A stretch of DNA of 64,000 nucleotides from Phenylobacterium deserti (GCA_945883235.1 CAMCXF010000011.1:24739-88738), one strand, 5' to 3'; shown: positions 26,307-34,954, counted from the first letter of the stretch. Numbers and translations: made by a program. The notes: generated by a model not told the origin, from the sequence alone.

Positions 26307-27599
26307 ATGCGTCGCTTTAATTTTTCTGATGCCGGGTTCACGGCAGCTTTCACGGATTTCATCGGTGAGCGTCGGGAGACGCCTGATGACGTCGATGCCC
26401 TGGTTGCGACGATCCTTGCGGCGGTACGGGCCGAGGGTGTGACGGCACTATTGCGTTATGCGCGCGAGTTCGACCGGGTCGAACTGACCGAAGTGACCAT
26501 GCGGGTGACCGCCGACGAGATCGCCGCCGGCGCGGCGGCATGCCCAGCCGAAGTTCGCGAGGCCATCGCATTTGCCGCGGCGCGAATCCGCACCTACCAC
26601 GAGCGCCAGCGACCCGCAGACCAATGGTTTGTCGATGCGGCAGGCGTCGAGCTGGGCTGGCGCTGGACGCCGCTGGAGTCGGTCGGGATCTATGTTCCCG
26701 GCGGACGCGCGGCCTATCCTTCCACTGTCCTGATGAATGCTGTGCCAGCGTCTGCCGCCGGCGTGGAGCGGATTGCGATGGTGACCCCGCCTGGCCAGTT
26801 GCTCCCGGCGGTGCTGGCTGCGGCACAGGCTGCCGGTGTGACCGAGATCTGGCGCGTTGGCGGGGCTCAGGCTGTGGCGGCACTGGCCTATGGTGCCGGA
26901 CCCATCAAACCGGTGGACAAGATTGTCGGGCCTGGAAACGCGTTCGTCACGGCGGCGAAGCGCAGGGTGTACGGCGTTGTAGGCATCGATGCGCTGGCAG
27001 GGCCCTCAGAGATCGTCGTGGTTGCGGATGGCCTGAACGACCCTGAATGGATCGCCGCAGACCTGTTGTCGCAGGCCGAGCATGATCCGGCCGCACAATC
27101 GATCCTGATCACCGAAGATTCCGCGTTTGCCGGCCGGGTTGAGGCCGCGCTGGAAGTTCAGCTGGGCAGCCTTTCCACGGGAGACTCCGCCCGGGCGTCC
27201 TGGCGCAAGCACGGCGCCGTGGTGATCGCGCCGCTGGACGAGGCCCCGGCGCTTGTCGACATGATCGCCCCTGAGCACGTGGAGTTCGCCGTTGACGATC
27301 CCGAGCGGCTATCGGATCGGGTACGCCACGCCGGAGCCATTTTTCTGGGTCGTTTTGCACCGGAGGCGTTGGGCGACTATGTGGCGGGCTCGAACCACGT
27401 TTTGCCTACCAGCCGGGCAGCGCGGTACTCGTCCGGGCTATCGCTCTACGATTTCCTGAAGCGCACATCGATCGTCAAGTGCGACGCCGAATCCTTCGCC
27501 AGGCTTGCCGACGCGACCATTGTTCTGGCCGAGGCGGAGGGGCTTCCGGCCCACGCCCGGTCCGCCGCCATCCGCTTGGGGCAACCTAAAGTCAGCTGA
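26307..27599 (+). CDS. hisD: histidinol dehydrogenase
   Basis: Final two oxidations of histidine synthesis, L-histidinol to L-histidine with 2 NAD+, zinc-dependent. 430 residues with diagnostic SVGIYVPGGRAAYPSTVLMN, WRVGGAQAVAALAYG, KIVGPGNAFVTAAKR, GPSEIVVVAD, SQAEHDP (zinc/His region) and GSNHVLPTSRAARYSSGLS. No damage seen. Confidence 0.97.
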   Translation: MRRFNFSDAGFTAAFTDFIGERRETPDDVDALVATILAAVRAEGVTALLRYAREFDRVELTEVTMRVTADEIAAGAAACPAEVREAIAFAAARIRTYHERQRPADQWFVDAAGVELGWRWTPLESVGIYVPGGRAAYPSTVLMNAVPASAAGVERIAMVTPPGQLLPAVLAAAQAAGVTEIWRVGGAQAVAALAYGAGPIKPVDKIVGPGNAFVTAAKRRVYGVVGIDALAGPSEIVVVADGLNDPEWIAADLLSQAEHDPAAQSILITEDSAFAGRVEAALEVQLGSLSTGDSARASWRKHGAVVIAPLDEAPALVDMIAPEHVEFAVDDPERLSDRVRHAGAIFLGRFAPEALGDYVAGSNHVLPTSRAARYSSGLSLYDFLKRTSIVKCDAESFARLADATIVLAEAEGLPAHARSAAIRLGQPKVS

Positions 27600-27688
27600 A
27601 CGGTTCCTATCAAAGAAGCTCTGAGGACGTTCAGGCTGGCGGGTCCAGTTTGAGTTCATCGGGGAAATGTTCATGACGGAGAACCACA

Positions 27689-28273
27689 ATGCGAACTCGG
27701 ATATCGAAATCGACCATCGCCGCGACCACAGCCTTGGCCTGCGTCTTTGCGCTGGGTAGCGCGACCAGTGCCTTTGCCGGCGTCACCGGCTGTTCGTCCC
27801 CTGGCGGCAAGCAGTAAGGCGGTGCCGTTGTTGGTGCCGTGCTCGGCGGCCTGATCGGCAACAAGATCGGCGGTCGTAAGGCGACGGGTGAGACTGTTGC
27901 CGGCGTCGCGCTGGGTGCCGCGGCGGGCTCGGCGATCGGCTGCGAAGCTCAAAAGGGCAAACAGGCCAGGTACGATGGGGACCGGAATGGAACCTATTCC
28001 CGGAATGGATATCGGCTCTCGTCCTATGTCCGATCAGCCCGGTACAACAGAATTGGTCAGCCATTTGTGGCCGAGCGGACTGTAAACCTGCGGACAGCGC
28101 CGACCACCAATTCCGCGCGCGTCGGCCGTCTTGCATCTGGCGAACGGTTCCAGGCGATGGCGGAGGTACGGGGCAGTGACTGGATTCTGGTCGGCCAGAA
28201 TGGCACCGGTGTCGGGTATGTGAGGCGCGACTTTGTCAGTCCGATCAACAACCGGTACGCCGGCCAGCGCTGA
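27689..28273 (+). pseudogene. exported glycine-zipper / SH3-domain protein with in-frame TAA
   Basis: A good ribosome-binding site (GGAG) and a signal peptide (MRTRISKSTIAATTALACVFALGSATSAFA) open a frame that stops at TAA 27815-27817, codon 43. It continues in the same frame to 28273. The downstream part has a glycine zipper (GAVLGGLIGNKIGG...GVALGAAAGSAIG) and a bacterial SH3 domain (VNLRTAPTTNSARVGRLASGERFQ...GYVRRDFV). A C-to-T change of CAA would explain the stop. The truncated downstream frame could start at GTG codons but would lack export. Readthrough or a sequencing error are the alternatives. Confidence 0.78.
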
Positions 28274-28292
28274 CAGCATGAGATATTGATGT

Positions 28293-28325
28293 CGCCCGGC
28301 GTCTCGTACGCTGGGCGATTTTTTG
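28293..28325 (+). terminator. Rho-independent terminator
   Basis: A 10-bp stem (CGCCCGGCGT with ACGCTGGGCG, one G-U) and loop CTCGT, followed by ATTTTTTG. It lies 20 bases after the SH3-protein frame. It shows that the interrupted gene was once a transcription unit of its own. Confidence 0.85.
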
Positions 28326-28399
28326 TTTGCAAGGCTCTGCTTTCACGCAGCGGGATGACGAAGGCCCCCGTATTGCAATAAAGCTGCTCACTGAACGCC

Positions 28400-28879
28400 A
28401 TGGCCCAAGACGCGCGCACCCTTCACCGCCTTCAATCCGTCGAGCTGGACGAAGAGTCGCTCGCGGCGGTTTCGCGCGACCAGGAGCAGGAACGCCAGAT
28501 CGCGATCTTTGACCTCATCGAGGAAAACTTCTTCTTCCCCGAAGGCGCGGAGGCGGGACCGTATGATCTGAAAATGGGTCTATTGGAGAACCGTCTGGTT
28601 CTGGACGTTCGCGGACCTGCCTATGAGCGTCGGCATATCCTGTCGCTGTCGCCGTTCCGAACGTTGATCAAAGACTATTTCATGATCTGCGACAGCTACT
28701 ATCAGGCGATCCGAAACGCGACGCCGGCACAGATCGAGGCGCTGGATATGGGTCGGCGCGGATTGCACAATGAAGCTTCCGAACTGCTTCAGACGCGGCT
28801 GAAAGGAAAGATCGAGACCGATCTTGATACCGCGCGGCGGCTGTTCACGCTGATCTGCGCCCTTCACTGGCGGGGCTGA
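28400..28879 (+). CDS. UPF0262 family protein
   Basis: A 159-residue cytosolic protein. The family pattern is clear: [53 protein letters not shown] and a C-terminal [19 protein letters not shown]. Function unknown. Restricted to Alphaproteobacteria, where it regularly sits between hisD and the low-molecular-weight phosphatase gene, as here. Confidence 0.93.
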   Translation: MAQDARTLHRLQSVELDEESLAAVSRDQEQERQIAIFDLIEENFFFPEGAEAGPYDLKMGLLENRLVLDVRGPAYERRHILSLSPFRTLIKDYFMICDSYYQAIRNATPAQIEALDMGRRGLHNEASELLQTRLKGKIETDLDTARRLFTLICALHWRG

Positions 28880-28885
28880 CGCGGA

Positions 28886-29359
28886 ATGTCAGCGGATCCA
28901 GCGAAGATGCGGCTGCCGGACGCCGTCCTTTTCTGCTGCAATTTCAATCAGGTACGCTCACCGATGGCCGAGGCGCTACTGAAGCGGTTCGGCGGGGTCA
29001 GCATTTTTGTCGACAGTTGCGGTCTTCGTCGCGCGAAGTTTGATGCTGACGAAGACGATATGGAGGTCGATCCCCTCGTTGCAGAAGTCATGAACGAGAT
29101 TGGGGTCGACCTGACGCGGCATCGTTGCAAGGTGTTCGATGATCTGGAGGACGACTCCTTCGACCTGGTGGTCTCTCTAACCCCGGAAGCCCATCACCGC
29201 GCCGTTGAGATGGCCCGGGGCCGTGCGGCGGACATCGAGTATTGGCCAACGCATGATCCGACCCTGTCAGAAGGGTCACGCGAGCACCGGCTGGAGGCCT
29301 ATCGTCAGGTTCGCGATAGCCTGGCTGCCCGGATCGCCCAGCGATTCGGCCGCGAATAA
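28886..29359 (+). CDS. low-molecular-weight protein tyrosine phosphatase family protein
   Basis: A 157-residue protein with the phosphate-binding loop C-x5-R-S (CNFNQVRSPMAEALL). A general-acid-type Asp lies in the late HDPTLSEGS segment. The family covers tyrosine phosphatases and arsenate reductases; the loop and its conserved place next to infA favour a phosphatase of unknown target. Starts six bases after UPF0262, so probably co-transcribed. Confidence 0.87.
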   Translation: MSADPAKMRLPDAVLFCCNFNQVRSPMAEALLKRFGGVSIFVDSCGLRRAKFDADEDDMEVDPLVAEVMNEIGVDLTRHRCKVFDDLEDDSFDLVVSLTPEAHHRAVEMARGRAADIEYWPTHDPTLSEGSREHRLEAYRQVRDSLAARIAQRFGRE

Positions 29360-29458
29360 GCCGGATCACCATCGACCTCCTGTCGCGCACCGCACTATGA
29401 TGATGACCAGGTCGCAGCCGCACCCAGAACCGACCGCGCGATCTGAACGGGGTTTCGA

Positions 29459-29677
29459 ATGCCCAAGGACGAGCTAGTGGAACTGCCTGGCGTCGTCAGT
29501 GAGGCGCTGCCGAACGCGATGTACCGGGTGAAGCTGGACAACAATCGCGAAATCGTGGCGGTTCTGGCCGAAAAGGTGCATGGGCCTGTGCCAACGCCGA
29601 CTGTCGGTGACAAGGTTCTGGTCGAGGTCAAACCCTATGACCTGACCAAGGGCCGCATCAGCTTTTGCATTCCATAG
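29459..29677 (+). CDS. infA: translation initiation factor IF-1, divergent
   Basis: A 72-residue OB-fold protein. The start (LPGVVSEALPNAMYRVKLDN) and end (GDKVLVEVKPYDLTKGRISF) match IF-1, and the position before maf is the normal infA locus. But the segment that is usually HTAGKMRK(N/H)RIRVLAGD is here VLAEKVHGPVPTPTVGD. The basic residues that contact 16S rRNA helix 44 in the A site are gone, and the usual basic C-terminus is replaced by CIP. It may be a diverged paralogue, with a standard infA elsewhere. Confidence 0.8.
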   Translation: MPKDELVELPGVVSEALPNAMYRVKLDNNREIVAVLAEKVHGPVPTPTVGDKVLVEVKPYDLTKGRISFCIP

Positions 29678-29696
29678 GATCACTCGAGGCGCTGAA

Positions 29697-30281
29697 TTGA
29701 CTGCACCAATGCGCCTTGTTCTGGCTTCTGCCAGTCCCCGACGTCTGGATCTTCTGAAACAGATCGGGATCGTGCCTGACGCTGTCGATGCGGCCGAGCT
29801 CGAAGAAACCCCGCTTCCGGACGAAACACCTCGCCGTCTGGCGCTGCGGCTGGCGATCGCCAAGGCGGTGGAGGTGGCGGCGCGGCATCCCGGTGCCTTT
29901 GTGGTTGCCGCCGATACGGTGGTCGCGGTTGGACGTCGGATCATGCCAAAGGCGGCCGACGCGGCGGAGGTTCGGGACTGTCTGAACTTGCTGTCCGGGA
30001 GGGCGCATCGCGTTCTGACCGGGGTTGCTGTTACAGCCCCGGACGGGCGGGTTGCCAGCCGGCTGGTAGAAAGCCGGTTACATTTCAAACGCCTCAGCCA
30101 GGCCGAGCTTGATGCTTATCTCGCTTGCGGGGAGGGCGTGGGCAAGGCGGGCGGGTATGCTGTGCAGGGGCGTGCGGCAGCGTTGGTGATTTCGCTTCAG
30201 GGCTCGTATTCCGGCGTCGTTGGACTGCCTCTGTATGAGACGTCGAGCCTCCTCACCGGGCTGGGGATGGCTCTGTCATGA
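29697..30281 (+). CDS. maf: Maf-like nucleoside triphosphate pyrophosphatase
   Basis: House-cleaning NTP pyrophosphatase acting on non-canonical or UTP/dTTP nucleotides. Recognised by LVLASASPRRLDLLKQIGI, VVAADTVVAVGRRI, SGRAHRVLTGV and EGVGKAGGYAVQGRAAALV with the SYSGVVGLPLYE end. TTG at 29697 or ATG at 29709 could start it; GAGG precedes the TTG. It overlaps the RNase gene by four bases (ATGA). Confidence 0.92.
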   Translation: MTAPMRLVLASASPRRLDLLKQIGIVPDAVDAAELEETPLPDETPRRLALRLAIAKAVEVAARHPGAFVVAADTVVAVGRRIMPKAADAAEVRDCLNLLSGRAHRVLTGVAVTAPDGRVASRLVESRLHFKRLSQAELDAYLACGEGVGKAGGYAVQGRAAALVISLQGSYSGVVGLPLYETSSLLTGLGMALS

Positions 30282-31318
30282 GCGTCAGGCAGATCTTCGT
30301 TGATCAGGGCGTGGGAGAGATGCGCGGCGTCGTCACGCTGGACGGTCGCCCGGAGCGATTGTTGATCCATCGGGCTGACGACGATCAGAAGCTGGCGTTG
30401 GGCGCGCGATTGGTGGCGCGCATCGCCGCGATTGAGCCAGCGATGTCCTCCGCCTTTCTGGATCTTGGCGACGGCAAGCAAGCGATCCTGGCATTCAAGC
30501 CGGACGCAAAGCCGGTGCGAGGTGCGACTGTGGAAATCGAAATCCGCGCCGAGCCGCGCGAGGGGAAACTGGCCGTAGCGCGATGGATCGGGACAGGCGA
30601 GGGCGCGCCTCGGGTTCTGAGTGTGCCGCCCAGCCTGCAAGATAGCCTGCGGACCCTGGTGCGCGATGTCAGCATCGTCGAGGGGCCGGCGGCCAGAGCA
30701 ATCGCTGATGAGGCCGAGGCCGAGGCCCTGAAGATTGTCCATCCCTTGCCCGGGGGTGGGACCCTGGCAATCGAACCGACCCGGGCCCTGACCGCGATTG
30801 ACGTCGACCTGGGCGAACGGAAGGGCGCTGATGTGAAACGTGTCTCGCGCCAGGCCAATCTGGCCGCGTTGGCCGAGGCGGCGCGTCTGCTACGTCTGAA
30901 GGGGCTGGGCGGGCTGGTGGTCATTGATCTCGTCGGGCGCGGTCATGACGGCAATGCGATGTTGGCGGCGGCGCGTGTTGCGTTCGCCCCGGATAACCCC
31001 GGTGTCTCCATCGGACCCGTCGGCCGGTTCGGGACCATGGAGTTGTCCATTCCGCGGCGAACGCGACCGGTTCTGGAGCGTCTGTGCCAGGCTGATGGCA
31101 GCCTGACAGACCGCGCCATTGCCCAACGCCTGATCCGCCGGCTGGAAGACGAAGCCGGGGCTCAGCCCGGTGCGCGCCTGGTGGCGACGTGTTCGCCGTC
31201 TTTGGCCTCGACGGTCGAGGGCCTGGTTCGGGAGCTGGGCGAGCGTTTTGGTCATCGGTTCGCAGTGGTCGTGGATGGCAACCGTCCCAGAGATCAGATC
31301 GATGTGAGGTCGGCATGA
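30278..31318 (+). CDS. ribonuclease E/G family protein (short form)
   Basis: A 346-residue RNase E/G-type catalytic domain. An S1-like N-terminal segment (MSSAFLDLGDGKQAIL) leads to the nuclease domain with the metal-binding Asp residues in TAIDVDLGERKG and LVVIDLVG. The zinc-link CPxCxG of the full enzymes is absent, and so is the long scaffold region. Short forms of this kind are normal at the maf-yacG locus in Alphaproteobacteria. Likely rRNA/mRNA processing endonuclease, distinct from the main RNase E. Confidence 0.85.
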   Translation: MSVRQIFVDQGVGEMRGVVTLDGRPERLLIHRADDDQKLALGARLVARIAAIEPAMSSAFLDLGDGKQAILAFKPDAKPVRGATVEIEIRAEPREGKLAVARWIGTGEGAPRVLSVPPSLQDSLRTLVRDVSIVEGPAARAIADEAEAEALKIVHPLPGGGTLAIEPTRALTAIDVDLGERKGADVKRVSRQANLAALAEAARLLRLKGLGGLVVIDLVGRGHDGNAMLAAARVAFAPDNPGVSIGPVGRFGTMELSIPRRTRPVLERLCQADGSLTDRAIAQRLIRRLEDEAGAQPGARLVATCSPSLASTVEGLVRELGERFGHRFAVVVDGNRPRDQIDVRSA

Positions 31319-31473
31319 GCTGTCCGATCTGCGAAAAGCCGACGGTCGATGCCTACAAGCCGTTCTGTTCGCGTCGATGCGCCGACGTCGATCTGCAACG
31401 GTGGTTGACCGGACGCTATGCCGTCGCCGTCGAAGATGACGAGATTTCCGAGGCGGACTTTCCAGACAAATGA
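31315..31473 (+). CDS. yacG: DNA gyrase inhibitor / zinc-binding protein
   Basis: A 52-residue zinc finger protein, MSCPICEKP...FCSRRCADVDLQRWLTGRY, with the C-x2-C...C-x3-C ligands and the DL-x-x-W motif of YacG. The E. coli protein binds and inhibits GyrB. Overlaps the RNase gene by four bases (ATGA). Ends the core operon, followed by tRNA-Phe. Confidence 0.93.
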   Translation: MSCPICEKPTVDAYKPFCSRRCADVDLQRWLTGRYAVAVEDDEISEADFPDK

Positions 31474-31558
31474 TGAGGGTGCGTTTCGCGCCGTGCCGTC
31501 GCTGGACTTCATCGGACGGCTCTCTTATAGACGCGGCTCCCGCGCGACGGGACGAAAT

Positions 31559-31634
31559 GCCTGGGTAGCTCAGTTGGTAGAGCAGCGGATTGAAAATCCG
31601 CGTGTCGGTGGTTCGAATCCGCCCCCAGGCACCA
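31559..31634 (+). tRNA. tRNA-Phe (anticodon GAA)
   Basis: A standard 76-nt tRNA with encoded CCA: acceptor GCCTGGG/CCCAGGC, D arm GCTC-AGTTGGTA-GAGC, anticodon stem-loop CGGAT-TGAAAAT-CCG with anticodon GAA, T arm ending CCCCC. It directly follows yacG, as in many Alphaproteobacteria. Confidence 0.97.
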
Positions 31635-32157
31635 CGCTTTTCCTGCCGGTTCCGCGGCAAATCCCTTGATCGGCCCTGCCCGTATCTCAGGCGCGACGCC
31701 AATTTGGCGCGCATACCCAAATCACCAATCTGGGTTCGCCAGAAATGCTGCATTGCAGCAAGGTCCGGCCAAGCTCCGGCGATCATTCCCCGGGCGCTAA
31801 GTGCTTGCGATGTGTGCAGCGCACAATTCGGTCGGGGCATCCCTTGCATGTCATGGAAATCGAACACTTCTGCCCCTTGACGCCTCCGTATTCGGTTGCC
31901 AAAGGGTCGGAGCTGCTTCCTAACAGAGCGGTAAGACTTTGGACGTCCACGCGGAAGTTCAAGGTCGCCCGCACCGGAAACCGTCGGCCCCGCACATTCG
32001 GGAGTACGGTTTCAGGACGGGTGTGGCGGCAGCGGTCCCAGGTTCTGGTGCGCGAAAGCGGGCTGGAGCAGGGGATAGGAATTCAACCCGGGTAGAGACG
32101 CTCTTGCGCGACGACCCTCCGGCCAATCGTGCTAGATCAACCAGGAACTGGCGACAG
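31635..32157 (+). other. 523-bp intergenic region upstream of exbB
   Basis: No convincing gene. A frame is open from 31939 into exbB but lacks coding-like sequence and a start signal. A perfect TGCTGC-ATT-GCAGCA palindrome lies at about 31747-31761 and could be a regulator site. A promoter for exbB-exbD-tonB presumably lies here, but I cannot identify its boxes with confidence. Confidence 0.5.
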
Positions 32158-33036
32158 ATGCTTGACAACAAACTGAAGCTCACATTCTCCGCTTTCCTTG
32201 GCGCTGTTGCGCTAAGCATGAGCGCTCCGGCGTTCGCCCAGAACGCTGCCCCGGCGGCTCCCGCAGCGGCCGAAGCTGCTGCAGCTGCCCCGGTAGAAGC
32301 TGCGCCTGCCGCAGAGGCCCCTGCTGATCCGCCGACCATGAAAAATGCCGGCAAGCTGAACGTCGGCACCATGTTCATGGACTCCGACCCGGTCGTTAAG
32401 GTCATCATGATCGGTCTGTCGCTCGCCTCGATCCTGAGCTGGACGATCCTCCTGACCAAGATCCTCGAGTTCCGCGCTCTCAACCGGGTGTCTGACGCTT
32501 TCGTCGAGAACTTCCGCAGTGCAAAGTCGGTCAACGACATGAGCAAGATCGCGCTCGCCGAAGAGTATGACGGCAATCCTCTCGCCGACATGGCCGCCGC
32601 AGCCGCCCAGGAAATCGAGCTCAGCCGTCAGGCTGGTCTGTCGATTGCCGGCGAACATCGCGACTCCACCATGGATCGTGCCTCGCATGCGGTCAGCGCG
32701 GTTCAGGCCGCTCTGGCGCGTCGTCTGTCAGGCGGCATGCAGTATCTGGCTTCCGTCGGCTCCAACGGTCCTTTTATCGGTCTGTTCGGTACGGTTTACG
32801 GGATCATGAACTCGTTCATCGGGATCGCGAACACCAACACGACCAACCTCGCTGTCGTGGCCCCCGGCATCGCCGAGGCCCTGCTGGCGACCGGTCTGGG
32901 CCTCTTCGCCGCCATCCCGTCGGTTATCTTCTACAACTTCTTCCAGACGAAGATCTCCACCTTCGGGGCGCGCTCGGAAGGGTTTGTCGCCGAGCTGATG
33001 AACGCGATCTCGCGGAACCTCGATAAGGGAGCGTAA
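32158..33036 (+). CDS. exbB: TonB-system energiser ExbB
   Basis: Inner-membrane proton-channel subunit that energises TonB-dependent transport. 292 residues: an N-terminal signal-like segment (LTFSAFLGAVALSMSAPAFAQ), an Ala/Pro-rich linker of about 40 residues, then three membrane helices in the MotA/TolQ/ExbB fold with GPFIGLFGTVYGIMNSFIGI and GIAEALLATGLGLFAAIPSVIFYN. AGGA before the ATG at 32158. The N-terminal export segment plus Ala-rich spacer is typical of the alphaproteobacterial form. Confidence 0.93.
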   Translation: MLDNKLKLTFSAFLGAVALSMSAPAFAQNAAPAAPAAAEAAAAAPVEAAPAAEAPADPPTMKNAGKLNVGTMFMDSDPVVKVIMIGLSLASILSWTILLTKILEFRALNRVSDAFVENFRSAKSVNDMSKIALAEEYDGNPLADMAAAAAQEIELSRQAGLSIAGEHRDSTMDRASHAVSAVQAALARRLSGGMQYLASVGSNGPFIGLFGTVYGIMNSFIGIANTNTTNLAVVAPGIAEALLATGLGLFAAIPSVIFYNFFQTKISTFGARSEGFVAELMNAISRNLDKGA

Positions 33037-33041
33037 GCCAG

Positions 33042-33473
33042 ATGGCCGCCAAACTCTCGAGCGGAGGGGGCGGGCGCAACCAGGAAGAGTCGATGGCCGA
33101 AATCAATGTCACGCCCTTCGTGGACGTGATGCTGGTCCTGCTGATCATCTTCATGGTGGCCGCACCTCTGGCGAGCGTGACTGTCAAGGTCCAGCTCCCG
33201 CCCGCGGTCGCTCCACCCGGCACCAATCCTCCGAAGCCGGTCTATATCTCACTGCAGCCGAACGGTGGCCTGTTTATCCAGGACTTCCGGACGGACCTGG
33301 CGACGATCGGTGACGATCTGCGCAAGCAACTGGGATCTACGCGTAACGCAACCAAGGAGCGTATCTTCATCCGTGCGGACAAAGACGTGCTCTACGGCGA
33401 CTTCATGGGCGTGATGAACGCACTGCAGGACAACCAGTTCTACAGCGTGGCGCTCGTCGGTGAAGATAAGTAG
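33042..33473 (+). CDS. exbD: TonB-system energiser ExbD
   Basis: A 143-residue ExbD/TolR protein with a single N-terminal membrane helix holding the essential Asp (INVTPFVDVMLVLLIIFMVAAP). A periplasmic domain follows (VYISLQPNGGLFIQ...ERIFIRADKDVLYGDFMGVMNALQ). Starts five bases after exbB; part of exbB-exbD-tonB. Confidence 0.95.
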   Translation: MAAKLSSGGGGRNQEESMAEINVTPFVDVMLVLLIIFMVAAPLASVTVKVQLPPAVAPPGTNPPKPVYISLQPNGGLFIQDFRTDLATIGDDLRKQLGSTRNATKERIFIRADKDVLYGDFMGVMNALQDNQFYSVALVGEDK

Positions 33474-33483
33474 GTGGTGACAG

Positions 33484-34188
33484 ATGTCTGATACGTCACA
33501 CAGCGAAGCGATCACCCGGCACAATCCGTTCGACGATCCGAAGCCGAAGTCCCGGCCCGGAACGATGATTGCTCTGGGCATCGCGTTGGTCGTTCACGGC
33601 GCGCTCGGCGTGTATCTGTGGAAGTCGCGGTTCGACCCGAAGTACAAAGAGTACTCCGACGAGATCACGGACGTGGCCCTTATCAAGCCCGTCCCACCGC
33701 CGCCGCCGCCGCCACCACCACCGCCGCCGAACACGCCGCCGCCGCCGCCTCCGAAGCTGCAGCCACGGCCCCCGGTCGCGATGCCGGACATGCCCTCGAT
33801 CCCACCTCTGCCGGTTCCTCCGGTTGAGCGCCGGATCGAAGAGCCGAGGCCCCCGGCAGCCCCGCCGCCGGAGCCGCCGCGTCCGTCGGTGATCACAAAT
33901 GCTGACTGGTCACGTCGACCGACTGGCGACGAAATGGCGCGCTACTATCCCGAACGGGCCACCCGAATGGAAGTGGGTGGAAGTGCTGCCCTTAGCTGCA
34001 CAGTCACTGCGCGCGGCACGCTTACCGGCTGTTCGATTACGTCCGAGTCTCCTGCCGATATGGGCTTTGGTGACGCGGCCATCAAGTTGAGCAAGTTGTT
34101 CAAGATGCGTCCGATGTCAAAGGACGGTCAGCCTGTCGATGGCGGTACTGTCCGGATCCCGATCCGCTTCAATCTTCCGAAAGAGTAG
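33484..34188 (+). CDS. tonB: energy-transducing protein TonB
   Basis: A 234-residue periplasm-spanning protein. A single N-terminal helix (MIALGIALVVHGALGVYLW) is followed by a Pro-rich spacer of about 90 residues. It includes an uninterrupted run of 12 prolines written mainly as CCG/CCA repeats. The C-terminal TonB domain follows (YYPERATRMEVGGSAALSCTVTARGTLTGCSITSESP...FKMRPM). Completes the exb operon, which ends in a good terminator. Confidence 0.93.
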   Translation: MSDTSHSEAITRHNPFDDPKPKSRPGTMIALGIALVVHGALGVYLWKSRFDPKYKEYSDEITDVALIKPVPPPPPPPPPPPPNTPPPPPPKLQPRPPVAMPDMPSIPPLPVPPVERRIEEPRPPAAPPPEPPRPSVITNADWSRRPTGDEMARYYPERATRMEVGGSAALSCTVTARGTLTGCSITSESPADMGFGDAAIKLSKLFKMRPMSKDGQPVDGGTVRIPIRFNLPKE

Positions 34189-34207
34189 ATTGCGGTAGCC
34201 TTGATAG

Positions 34208-34240
34208 AACCCCGGTGTCGCGAGCCACCGGGGTTTTTCT
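34208..34240 (+). terminator. Rho-independent terminator of exbB-exbD-tonB
   Basis: Stem AACCCCGGTG / CACCGGGGTT (10 bp) with an eight-base loop, followed by TTTCTTT, 20 bases after the tonB stop. Confidence 0.9.
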
Positions 34241-34346
34241 TTGTCTGCCATCGTGGCCCGTGGCCAGGCCGCTTTCGCCGTGTAACTCTTGTCCATGGCA
34301 GACTTGATCGCATCGCGCTCCCCGACTAGAACCTCGCTCGCGATGT

Positions 34347-34423
34347 GCCGCCCTAGCTCAGTTGGTTAGAGCGCTAGATTGTGGATCTAGAGGTCCTCGG
34401 TTCGAGACCGAGGGGTGGTACCA
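34347..34423 (+). tRNA. tRNA-His (anticodon GTG), lacking G-1
   Basis: A 77-nt tRNA with encoded CCA; anticodon loop TTGTGGA gives GTG. The acceptor GCCGCCC pairs with GGGTGGT. The discriminator is A73, and the base before the acceptor is T, so the G-1 used by most tRNA-His is not encoded. This A73/no-G-1 form is the known exception found in a large part of the Alphaproteobacteria, matched by a special HisRS. Confidence 0.95.
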
Positions 34424-34637
34424 TCGCTTTCACGAACTGTCGGATGCGGGCGCGCGTCGCAGCGCGGCATCGGATTGACTCGGTCCATCTGACCACAGTC
34501 CCTGAAAATGCAATTTTGAACTTGCAGTGCGGGCTGGCTCGGGGCCTGAATTTGCGGAGCTTGCACGCGCGACATATCCGGAGCGTCGGTTCAGGTTCAG
34601 AATAGCCGCCGAAGAGCTGTGCTCAGGGAGAGACGTC

Positions 34638-34946
34638 ATGGAGTTGAAGCCCGGTTCGCGCTGGAAAAGCGTGGTTTGCGATACGGAGGTGGTGGTGGTG
34701 CGGGCTCCGAAGACACCGATTAGCCTGGAATGTGGCGGCCAACTGATGGTGGCCCACGCCGCAGCAAAGCCAGAGGGCCTTGAACTGTCGCCTGATCACG
34801 CGTCAGGGAGCCAGATGGGCAAGCGATTTGCCGATGAGGGCAGCGGTATCGAGGTGCTGTGCAGCAAGGGCGGCGCAGGATCCCTGGCCATTGATGGGCA
34901 GGCTCTCGGGGCCAAGGACGCCAAGAAGCTGCCGGCGTCCGACTAG
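34638..34946 (+). CDS. small conserved protein preceding the acyl-CoA ligase
   Basis: A 102-residue protein with no signal peptide: MELKPGSRWKSVVCDTEVVVVRAP, LECGGQLMV, MGKRFADEGSGIEVLCSKGGAGSLAIDGQ and a final LPASD. I recall similar short proteins with CGGxxM and GKRY...EVLCTKxGxGSL next to AMP-ligases in actinobacteria, so this looks like a conserved partner of the cassette. Function unknown. GGGAG before the ATG. Paired Cys residues may bind metal. Confidence 0.7.
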   Translation: MELKPGSRWKSVVCDTEVVVVRAPKTPISLECGGQLMVAHAAAKPEGLELSPDHASGSQMGKRFADEGSGIEVLCSKGGAGSLAIDGQALGAKDAKKLPASD

Positions 34947-34954
34947 GCCCAGCC

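Noticed and set aside
31747..31761. TGCTGC-ATT-GCAGCA palindrome upstream of exbB as a Fur-type box
   Set aside because: It does not match a Fur or RirA consensus well enough and no promoter could be placed next to it.
33675..33760. Tandem CCG/CCA repeats in tonB
   Set aside because: These are proline codons of the TonB spacer, not a CRISPR or structural DNA repeat.
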